Below are positions 1 through 5,702 of a stretch of DNA of 5,702 nt, in pieces. Numbering within the stretch: the stretch's first letter is position 1; each line of letters starts with the position of its first letter. A model generated the notes under the pieces. The model saw only the letters and a program-made list of their open reading frames with translations, made no database searches and was not told where the DNA came from. The stretch is from Cytophagales bacterium (lineage in GTDB: Bacteria; Bacteroidota; Bacteroidia; Cytophagales; Amoebophilaceae). The position numbers and the translations under genes were made by a program. Where the stretch lies: assembly GCA_022360235.1 (NCBI GenBank), contig JAKSDE010000194.1, positions 1 through 5,702 on the forward strand. The letters are read 5' to 3'.

Positions 1-200
1 AAATATACTCAAAAGTTTGGAAAATCCATGAAAGTCAAACGCAGCTTGCGGTTTTCCCACACTACGCCTTATTGATTCGGCTGCCCTTTTGAGGAGGAGA
101 GGAAAATTTCCGCCTCTGAAAATGGCATTCAAAAATCCTGAGCGGAACGCGTAAAGAGAAATTTACTGTCTAAGTCCACGTAGGTGGGGCTTCAAAAATC
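1..200. repeat. Degenerate non-coding block, probably a dispersed or mobile-element-derived repeat
   Basis: No gene of credible length lies here on either strand. On the plus strand one frame is open from the window edge to a TGA at 73-75 and includes a 15-codon piece starting at ATG 28 (MKVKRSLRFSHTTPY). The same frame then continues through further stops at 139-141 and 181-183, as expected of a decayed or non-coding repeat. The minus strand has only a 19-codon ORF (128 to 69). Small inverted repeats are present: AAACGCA/TGCGGTTT with one bulge (37-54), GAGG-GGAAA/TTTCC-CCTC with an internal loop (94-116), and CCAC/GTGG (176-187). I have an unverified recollection of similar short peptides recurring in Bacteroidota genomes near mobile elements. 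The right boundary is approximate, and the element may start before the window. Confidence 0.4.
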
Positions 201-265
201 TATAAATTTCATAACTTAGCCCCTAATATAGACTTACTAAATTACGCGTTTAAAATTTTAACTCC

Positions 266-2293
266 ATGAAGAAGAGTAACCGACTCATTCACGAAACAAG
301 TCCCTATCTATTACAGCATGCCCATCACCCTGTAGCGTGGTATCCGTGGGGCGAAGAAGCACTTGCAAAAGCTAAGGCTGAAGATAAGCCCATTCTTCTA
401 AGCATAGGCTATGCTACTTGTCATTGGTGTCATGTCATGGCGCATGAAACGTTTGAAGAGGAGGCTATCGCAGCGATAATGAACAAGCATTTTGTTTGTA
501 TTAAAGTAGATCGTGAAGAACGCCCCGATGTGGATCAACTCTACATGGAGGCTATACAAGCCATGGGATTGGCTGGGGGGTGGCCGCTAAACGTTTTTTT
601 GATGCCAGATCAACAGCCCTTTTATGGGGGCACTTATTTCCCGCCTATGGGTTGGAAAAAAATGATAGAAGCTATCGGCAAGGCTTTCCAAAAGCACAAC
701 GTACGGTTAAAAGAATCTGCTACTCAGTTTACAAAAGTGCTCAGAGAAAGTGCCACACAGAAACATGGATTAGAAACAGCCTCTCCTACTTCTACTATCA
801 AAGCGGTCGAACAACAGTTTGATAAGCTGTATGAAAGACTTGATCATGAGAAGGGGGGAATGGCTGGTGCACCCAAATTTCCTATGCCTAGCATAGGGGT
901 ATTTTTACTGCATTACTACCACTACGCTCAGGATAAAAGGGCACTCGCTCAACTTAATCTTACCTTAGAAAAAATGGCTTATGGAGGTATTTATGACCAG
1001 TTGGGGGGTGGTTTTGCGCGCTATGCAACAGATGATGCTTGGCGCGTTCCTCATTTTGAGAAAATGCTATATGATAACGGCCAATTGTTAAGCCTCTATG
1101 CAGAAGCTTATCTAATCACCCAAAAAGAACTTTACAAGCATGTTGTTTATGAAACCATTGCCTTTATCGAACGAGAAATGATGGATGCTACAGGGGGGGG
1201 TTATAGTGCTTTAGACGCAGATAGTGAAGGGACAGAAGGGAAGTTTTATGTGTGGACAAAAAAAGAAATTGAAAATAGCTTGGGAGAAGATGCTCCCTTA
1301 TTGATGCGTTATTTCAATGTAATAGAACAAGGTAACTGGGAAAATGGCACGAATATTCTGTATAGAAGTCATGGTAATGATGCGTTGGCTTCCCACTCCA
1401 AAAGGAGCCGAGAAGCAACTAAAATTCAACGCATCCAACAAAGGTTACTTGAAGAAAGAGCTAAACGGGTAAGGCCAAGCATCGATGATAAAATTCTTAC
1501 TTCATGGAATGGAATCATGCTCAAAGGCTTGGTAGATGCCTATCATGTTTTTGGTGAGGAAAGATTTCTCGCACTCGCCCTCAAAAATATCCGTTTTATC
1601 AAAGAAAATTTAATAGCGGGGGATAGCTTATGGCATAGCTATAAAAATGGCCAAAGAAAGATAATGGGCTATCTAGAAGATTATGCTTGGGTTATCCAGG
1701 CATTGATTGCGTTCTATCAAACTACTTTTGAAGCGTCCTGGCTCTCTACAGCAAACGCACTTGTACAGTATACAATGGACAACTTTTATGATCAAGAAGA
1801 AAGTCTTTTCTATTTCATTGATAAAAATGCAGCGCCGTTAATCGCTCGAAAAAAAGAAATTTTTGATAACGTCATTCCGAGTTCCAACTCGGTTATGGCA
1901 CATAATCTATTCAGCCTGGGCTTGTTATTAGATAATACCCAATATTCATCTGTAGCTAAAAAGATGCTCGGTAAAATGGTCAAACTCGTTAACACAACGC
2001 CGCAACATCTTGCTCACTGGGCTAGCTTGTATACACTACAATTGAAGCCTATGGCCATCATCGCTATAGTAGGGCCACAATATAAAGCATGGGGGAGAGA
2101 AATTAGACAACACTATTATCCAGGAAAGGTGCTAGTAGGGGCAGCCAAAGAAAGTGGCCTGCCTTGGTTGGCAGAGAAAGAAGCCACAGATGGGGAAACA
2201 ACTATTTATGTATGCTACAATAAAACTTGTCAATTACCAGTACATAGTGTAGCAGCCGCTTTAGAACAGCTAGAACTAATACAAAGGCATTGA
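266..2293 (+). CDS. yyaL: YyaL/DUF255 family protein: thioredoxin-like domain plus six-hairpin glycosidase-like domain (SSP411/SPATA20 homologue)
   Basis: Seen: a complete 675-residue protein, about the usual length for this family (COG1331), with no signal peptide or membrane segment, so probably cytoplasmic. The N-terminal thioredoxin-like domain (about 1-165) starts with the family hallmark [17 protein letters not shown] (12-28). It carries a CHWC redox-type motif with Cys52 and Cys55, then [10 protein letters not shown] (81-90), GGWPL (104-108) and GGTYFPP (121-127). The larger C-terminal alpha/alpha part holds GGAPKFP-like AGAPKFP (200-206), [11 protein letters not shown] (243-253), HFEKMLYDN (263-271), [14 protein letters not shown] (317-330), [10 protein letters not shown] (407-416) and a terminal CYNKTC (650-655). 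Known: the biochemical role of the family is not established; sugar-epimerase/glycosidase folds and redox roles have been suggested. ATG 266 is the only plausible start because an in-frame TAA lies at 251-253; no strong Shine-Dalgarno is present, as is normal in Bacteroidota. The gene contains a G8 tract at 1193-1200 coding for glycines 310-312. It is followed by priA with a 4-base overlap. Confidence 0.95.
   Translation: MKKSNRLIHETSPYLLQHAHHPVAWYPWGEEALAKAKAEDKPILLSIGYATCHWCHVMAHETFEEEAIAAIMNKHFVCIKVDREERPDVDQLYMEAIQAMGLAGGWPLNVFLMPDQQPFYGGTYFPPMGWKKMIEAIGKAFQKHNVRLKESATQFTKVLRESATQKHGLETASPTSTIKAVEQQFDKLYERLDHEKGGMAGAPKFPMPSIGVFLLHYYHYAQDKRALAQLNLTLEKMAYGGIYDQLGGGFARYATDDAWRVPHFEKMLYDNGQLLSLYAEAYLITQKELYKHVVYETIAFIEREMMDATGGGYSALDADSEGTEGKFYVWTKKEIENSLGEDAPLLMRYFNVIEQGNWENGTNILYRSHGNDALASHSKRSREATKIQRIQQRLLEERAKRVRPSIDDKILTSWNGIMLKGLVDAYHVFGEERFLALALKNIRFIKENLIAGDSLWHSYKNGQRKIMGYLEDYAWVIQALIAFYQTTFEASWLSTANALVQYTMDNFYDQEESLFYFIDKNAAPLIARKKEIFDNVIPSSNSVMAHNLFSLGLLLDNTQYSSVAKKMLGKMVKLVNTTPQHLAHWASLYTLQLKPMAIIAIVGPQYKAWGREIRQHYYPGKVLVGAAKESGLPWLAEKEATDGETTIYVCYNKTCQLPVHSVAAALEQLELIQRH
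2290..2293 (+). promoter_or_regulatory. TTGA stop/start overlap coupling yyaL to priA
   Basis: The TGA of yyaL (2291-2293) overlaps a TTG codon (2290-2292) that is the best start for priA. The priA frame is closed upstream by a TAG at 2245-2247, and no ATG or GTG falls between that stop and the conserved PriA N-terminus. The first in-frame ATG (2401, codon 38) would cut into the conserved first beta-strands. An AAAGG at 2283-2287 is only two bases from the TTG, too close for a standard ribosome binding site. Initiation by ribosomes finishing yyaL is therefore likely. This is inference from layout; a rarer start such as ATT is not excluded. Confidence 0.6.
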
Positions 2294-4806
2294 ACGAACT
2301 AACAGTAAATCCAGCTACTCCCCTACACAAGCAGGAAGCACTTTTTGCGAGTATTATCTTACCTATTCCTGTTCCTAAGCTATTTACGTATAGTATTCCT
2401 ATGCATTTTATCGAACCTATTTCAGAAGGAAGTAGGGTGATTGTCCCCTTTGGCAAAGCAAAGATTTTAACAGGAGTAGTCGGAAAAATACACAACACCC
2501 CTCCCCAGATCTATGAAGCCAAGTATATTCTTGACATACTAGATGATACGCCTACGGTTAACAAAATACAACTAGCTTTTTTTCAATGGATGGCCAACTA
2601 TTATCTGTGTACGCTCGGAGAAGTAGTCAAGGTAGCTTTGCCTACTGGCCTGAAACTCAACAGCCAATCTAAAATTCAGTTACATCCTGCGTTTAATAAG
2701 GCAGCAGCGCATAATTTTTCTCCCAAAGAAACCATGCTGCTTAACTACTTACAAAAATGTCCTGAATTAACCTATGATGAGGCTGCTAAAGTAGTGGCTC
2801 AGAAAAATATACATCGTCTTTTAAAATCATTACTACGTAAACAAGCTATCTTACTATTTGAAGAACTTAAAGAAAAATATCGTCCTAAAAAGATCAAAAG
2901 AGTTAGACTGAATACCATATACACGAAGACGCCGGCTGCCTTACGAACTTTATTGGAACAACTCGAAAGTAAGGCTAAGCAACTCGATGTACTCCTCAAA
3001 TACATAGAGAAAGTACCGCTGCACAAAGCAAGCCATCCAGAAGATTATTACCTCGACAAAAGCGTGTTGACACAAGCAGGTACCTCCTCTTCTTCACTCC
3101 ATACGCTTATAAAAAAAGAGATTTTCATTGAAGAAGAAAGCATTGTATCACGTTTTGCCTACTTCAGCAAAGAAGAAAACTACGCTATTGAACTGAGCCA
3201 AGCACAAAGCACAGCCTTACAAGCTATTCATCAACAATTTCTTGAAAAAGATACCGTCTTATTCCATGGTGTTACCGGCAGTGGCAAGACAGAAGTGTAT
3301 ATACAACTGATTCAAGGGGTATTGGAAAGCGGCGGACAGGTACTCTATCTCTTGCCTGAAATAGCCTTGACGACGCAGATTGTGCGACGTTTGCGAAAGA
3401 TTTTTGGTAATCAAATGGCTGTATATCACTCAAAGTATGCTGATAATGAACGGGTTGAAGTATGGAATGGTGTGTTAGAAGATAAATTTCCATTGATCGT
3501 TGGGGTACGTTCTGCTATATTCTTACCATTTGCTAACCTTCAATTAATTATTGCCGATGAAGAACATGAAACTTCCTATAAGCAATTTGATCCTGCTCCC
3601 CGGTACCATGCACGAGATGCTGCCCTCGTTTTAGCGAAGTACCATCAGGCCAAAGTACTCTTAGGCTCTGCTACCCCTTCTATAGAAAGCTATTACCATG
3701 CACAACAGGGGAAATATGGGTTTGTAAAGCTAACAGAAAGGTTTGGTCAAGTTGAGTTACCAGCCATTACATTGGCCAACTTGCGTATAGAACGTCAACG
3801 AAAAACAATGCAAGGCGATTTTTCTGCTGTGTTGCTTGACGAACTCCGACGTGTACTTACGCATAAGGAACAAGCGATCATTTTTCAAAATCGACGAGGT
3901 TATGCCCCTTATATTACTTGTGAAGATTGTACATGGATACCTACCTGTGCGCAGTGTGCTGTTAGCTTAACGTATCATCAGTTTAATCACTATTTATGTT
4001 GCCATTATTGTGGTTACAGGATAAAGACCCCCTCCCTATGCCGTGTATGTGGCTCACATCGTTTGAAAGAGATAGGCTTTGGTACAGAAAAGCTCGAAGA
4101 AGCACTTCAACTATGCTTTCCCCTAGCGCGTATTCAACGGATGGATCTGGATACTACGAGAAGTAAACATAGTTATGAAAGGATTATTGAGCAATTTGAA
4201 CAAGGGAGTACAGACATATTGGTAGGTACTCAGATGATAACAAAAGGACTCGACTTTAGCAAAGTATCGTTAGTAGGTGTCTTGGATGTAGATCGAATGA
4301 TTTACTTCCCTGAATTCAGAGCTAATGAGCGATGTTTTCAACTACTAACACAAGTAAGTGGTAGGGCTGGAAGAAGAGATAAGCAAGGAAAAGTGATTAT
4401 TCAAACATTGAACCCTGATCAGTCTGTTTTAAACAGAATTGTACAACATGATTATGAAAGTATGTATCAGAGGGAGTTAGCCGAGCGAAAACAGTTTCGC
4501 TATCCGCCTTATGTTAGACTGATCAAACTTACGTTAAAACATACGGATAAAGCGCTCGTTACAAAGGCGGGTGAAGTACTAGCTACGCATTTAAAAAAGC
4601 AGCTAGGCAAGCTTGTCCTTGGACCACAAGCCCCTGTAATACCTAAGTTGAAAAATCAATATCTCATAGATATCTGGACTAAAATCAAAAGAGATGTAGG
4701 TAAGCTAGCAGCAACCAAGGAAATTATAACGAAAGCAAGCAGGGCACTGCTTGGAGAGAGAGCTTTCAAACAGATCAAGATTATTTTTGATGTAGATCCG
4801 ATGTAG
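2290..4806 (+). CDS. priA: Primosomal protein N' (PriA), replication-restart 3'-5' DNA helicase
   Basis: PriA recognises abandoned replication forks and D-loops, unwinds the lagging-strand arm and helps reload the replicative helicase. Seen in the 838-residue product: the N-terminal 3'-DNA-binding domain (about 19-120, with [11 protein letters not shown] and [10 protein letters not shown]), a winged-helix region (about 140-290), and a superfamily 2 helicase core. The core has Walker [12 protein letters not shown] (327-337, Lys333), the DEEH box (423-426), LLGSATPS (457-464), GTEKLEEAL (598-606), [12 protein letters not shown] (645-656) and QVSGRAGRR (688-696). The zinc-binding insertion is intact with paired cysteines at 544/547, 553/556, 571/574 and 584/587. 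The C-terminal domain begins near FRYPPY (736-741). The protein is about 100 residues longer than the 732-residue E. coli PriA, and the excess lies before Walker A. The start is a TTG overlapping the yyaL stop, chosen because no ATG precedes the conserved N-terminus. No frameshift or missing catalytic residue is visible. Confidence 0.97.
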   Translation: MNELTVNPATPLHKQEALFASIILPIPVPKLFTYSIPMHFIEPISEGSRVIVPFGKAKILTGVVGKIHNTPPQIYEAKYILDILDDTPTVNKIQLAFFQWMANYYLCTLGEVVKVALPTGLKLNSQSKIQLHPAFNKAAAHNFSPKETMLLNYLQKCPELTYDEAAKVVAQKNIHRLLKSLLRKQAILLFEELKEKYRPKKIKRVRLNTIYTKTPAALRTLLEQLESKAKQLDVLLKYIEKVPLHKASHPEDYYLDKSVLTQAGTSSSSLHTLIKKEIFIEEESIVSRFAYFSKEENYAIELSQAQSTALQAIHQQFLEKDTVLFHGVTGSGKTEVYIQLIQGVLESGGQVLYLLPEIALTTQIVRRLRKIFGNQMAVYHSKYADNERVEVWNGVLEDKFPLIVGVRSAIFLPFANLQLIIADEEHETSYKQFDPAPRYHARDAALVLAKYHQAKVLLGSATPSIESYYHAQQGKYGFVKLTERFGQVELPAITLANLRIERQRKTMQGDFSAVLLDELRRVLTHKEQAIIFQNRRGYAPYITCEDCTWIPTCAQCAVSLTYHQFNHYLCCHYCGYRIKTPSLCRVCGSHRLKEIGFGTEKLEEALQLCFPLARIQRMDLDTTRSKHSYERIIEQFEQGSTDILVGTQMITKGLDFSKVSLVGVLDVDRMIYFPEFRANERCFQLLTQVSGRAGRRDKQGKVIIQTLNPDQSVLNRIVQHDYESMYQRELAERKQFRYPPYVRLIKLTLKHTDKALVTKAGEVLATHLKKQLGKLVLGPQAPVIPKLKNQYLIDIWTKIKRDVGKLAATKEIITKASRALLGERAFKQIKIIFDVDPM

Positions 4807-4923
4807 CAGTAGTTCCTTTTTTATTGAAATTCACTTTGGTTTTCTAAGATTAACTGTTTCAAGTTTATATTTATCGCTATACCTGTTCAAAAATGGACAA
4901 CTCACAACATGAGCGGAAAAACT
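4807..4923 (+). other. priA-folA intergenic gap, no clear terminator or promoter
   Basis: This AT-rich 117-base gap has a T6 run (4817-4822) just after the priA stop, but no GC-rich stem precedes it, so it is not a recognisable intrinsic terminator. TATATTTA at 4866-4873 resembles the Bacteroidota -7 element TAnnTTTG with one mismatch. The nearest good TTTG (4835-4838) ends 27 bases upstream of it, longer than the usual spacing of about 19. The gap is long enough for folA to have its own promoter, but the sequence does not prove it. Confidence 0.3.
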
Positions 4924-5421
4924 ATGCTTAAATCTATTATCGTTGCAAAAGCTGAAAACGATGTTATCGGCAGAAATAATAAAATACCTTGGCATATGCC
5001 TGCTGACCTGAAGCATTTTAAACATAAAACATTAGGACATGCTATAATCATGGGAAGAAAAACCTTTGAGTCACTCAAAAAACCGCTTCCTGGGAGGACA
5101 ACAATCATTGTAACAACCAATCAGCACTATCAGGTACCAAGGTGTACAGTAGTCCATGAAATTGTAGAAGCTTTTCAAGTGGCTCAACAAGCAGGAGAAA
5201 CAGAAGTATTTATAGCAGGGGGAGGGGAAATCTACCGTAAAACGTTACCCTTCGCAGATAAAATTTATCTTACAATAATCAGGACTAAGGTGGAGGGGTG
5301 TACTTTCTTTCCAGTCATCGATAACAATATATGGACCGTAATAAAAAGAGAAAGTTATGCACCTGATGAAAAAAATCCTTATCCTTATGATTTCATGGAA
5401 TTAGAGAGAATTAAAAAATAG
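4924..5421 (+). CDS. folA: Dihydrofolate reductase
   Basis: The enzyme reduces dihydrofolate to tetrahydrofolate with NADPH in the cytoplasm, supporting thymidylate, purine and formyl-methionine synthesis; it is the target of trimethoprim. Seen, numbering from Met at 4924 (165 residues, normal for the family): VIGRNNKIPWHMPADLKHFK (14-33) with catalytic Asp28 and Trp23, matching E. coli Asp27 and Trp22; NADPH-site MGRKTFES (43-50); LPGR (55-58), whose Arg58 matches the folate-glutamate-binding Arg57; IAGGGEIY (97-104); and the Thr117 equivalent in IYLTII. All key residues are present, so it should be active. Start choice: an in-frame ATG at 4909 would add five residues (MSGKT), but family N-termini begin just before the first beta-strand (LKSIIVAKAEN), and a weak GGA (4915-4917) sits six bases before ATG 4924. 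The usual partner thyA is not in this window. It follows priA on the same strand, with no evidence of coupling. Confidence 0.95.
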   Translation: MLKSIIVAKAENDVIGRNNKIPWHMPADLKHFKHKTLGHAIIMGRKTFESLKKPLPGRTTIIVTTNQHYQVPRCTVVHEIVEAFQVAQQAGETEVFIAGGGEIYRKTLPFADKIYLTIIRTKVEGCTFFPVIDNNIWTVIKRESYAPDEKNPYPYDFMELERIKK

Positions 5422-5455
5422 AATAATACATTTACTTAACCCTTAAGAAATTATT
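5422..5455 (+). terminator. folA: Possible weak folA 3' hairpin
   Basis: CTTAA (5435-5439) and TTAAG (5443-5447) form a 5-bp stem around CCC. Outer AATAAT (5422-5427) and ATTATT (5450-5455) could extend it across an asymmetric internal loop of 7 and 2 bases. It begins at the base after the folA stop codon, the right place for transcript-end processing or termination. The stem is AT-rich and has no following T run, so a classical intrinsic terminator is not supported. Confidence 0.2.
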
Positions 5456-5541
5456 AGATTGCAATTTTTAACTAAAAATCGGATTAAAATGTTCACAGAT
5501 AACAACATTATAGCCTTTTCTAAAAAATTTTCTAAACCCAG

Positions 5542-5558
5542 AAGCTTGTTACAAGTTT
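5542..5558. repeat. Short inverted repeat (hairpin) in intergenic DNA
   Basis: AAGCTTG (5542-5548) pairs with CAAGTTT (5552-5558) across a TTA loop, giving a 7-bp stem with one G-T wobble. It lies between folA and the right-hand repeat block. There is no T run on either side, so neither strand gives a standard terminator. It could be a processing hairpin, a boundary of the adjacent repeat, or chance in AT-rich sequence. Confidence 0.3.
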
Positions 5559-5607
5559 AATATGATTAGGTTGGTGGACATTATTATAAAAGATCCGCCT
5601 TTGAAAA

Positions 5608-5702
5608 ATGTTTAAAATTCCAAGCGAAGTGCGGCCAATAATTGGCGTGTTTGAGGAGTTAAGCGACGAGTTGGCCAATTTTTAGCACGTAGCGAAGGAA
5701 TT
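5608..5702. repeat. Imperfect repeat block with AGCGA and GGCCAAT words, probably part of a dispersed element running off the window
   Basis: Composition changes from AT-rich spacer to about 50 percent GC. Unit A (5623-5646) and unit B (5662-5686) both begin AGCGA and share GGCCAAT (5633-5639 and 5673-5679); a third AGCGA word begins at 5691 and is cut by the window end. Dyads are dense: GCCAAT-A-ATTGGC (5634-5646), TTGGCCAA (5671-5678), and AATTGGC (5640-5646) against GCCAATT (5674-5680). A 25-codon frame runs from ATG 5608 to TAG 5683-5685 and starts MFKIPSEVRPIIGVFEELSD. It has no supporting start signal, and I do not call it a gene. Repetitive, dyad-rich sequence suggests a REP-like or mobile-element-derived element; identity is not established. 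Confidence 0.45.

Larger units (their letters stand above)
5422..5607 (+). other. AT-rich intergenic stretch downstream of folA
   Basis: No coding region is visible on either strand. The stretch holds two weak hairpins (listed separately) and a short direct repeat of TTTTCTAAA separated by a few A residues near 5517-5537. It leads into the more GC-rich repeat block at the right end. It is probably the 3' untranslated region of folA plus spacer. Confidence 0.5.

Noticed and set aside
37..54. Bulged AAACGCA/TGCGGTTT hairpin followed by T residues as a terminator
   Set aside because: The stem is short and bulged, and the T run is only four bases and largely part of the stem; the upstream gene, if any, is outside the window.
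203..210. Possible Bacteroidota -7 promoter element TAAATTTC upstream of yyaL
   Set aside because: It has one mismatch to TAnnTTTG and no good TTTG at the expected upstream distance, so it cannot be told from chance in AT-rich DNA.
580..822. Plus-strand 80-codon ORF in another frame within yyaL
   Set aside because: Overlaps conserved thioredoxin-domain coding sequence and shows no independent start signal or family features.
1810..1995. Minus-strand ORF of 61 codons inside yyaL
   Set aside because: It lies wholly opposite a conserved coding region, has no recognisable domain, and is explained as an antisense shadow. The same applies to minus-strand ORFs at 2202-2498, 2799-3026, 3272-3493, 4831-5025 and 4902-5120.
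266..5421. Novel defence, toxin or biosynthetic system
   Set aside because: All three genes have complete hallmarks of known housekeeping families, with no extra domains or unassigned genes between them.
5608..5685. 25-codon ORF in the right-hand repeat block
   Set aside because: It is very short, lies inside repeat units with dyads, lacks a ribosome binding site and has no recognised family.

Overview
The window looks like an ordinary chromosomal stretch of a Bacteroidota bacterium. By eye GC is about 40 percent and falls in the flanks. Three intact plus-strand genes encode housekeeping proteins, none has a convincing Shine-Dalgarno site, and the PriA protein is of a long form. A host-associated Cytophagia lineage (Amoebophilus/Cardinium-like) is a guess only; the sequence does not settle genus.

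Layout: 1-265 has no credible gene and reads as a degenerate, probably dispersed repeat. 266-2293 encodes a 675-residue YyaL/DUF255 protein (thioredoxin-like domain plus a six-hairpin glycosidase-like body). 2290-4806 encodes the primosomal helicase PriA (838 residues). It overlaps the preceding gene by 4 bases and must use a non-ATG start, most likely TTG. A 117-base gap with no clear signal leads to 4924-5421, encoding dihydrofolate reductase (FolA, 165 residues; 170 if the upstream ATG at 4909 is used). 5422-5600 is AT-rich with two weak hairpins. From about 5608 to the window end, sequence composition changes to a more GC-rich block of imperfect repeats built on AGCGA and GGCCAAT words.

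Function: yyaL and priA are very probably co-transcribed and translationally coupled. PriA restarts collapsed replication forks, and FolA supplies tetrahydrofolate for thymidylate and other one-carbon reactions, so both touch DNA synthesis. Their proximity is probably incidental. No defence system, toxin, CRISPR array, tRNA, rRNA or intact insertion sequence is visible. I did not find a convincing new biological system. The points most worth checking are the repeat-like sequences at both ends, the poly-G tract inside yyaL, and the TTG start of priA.
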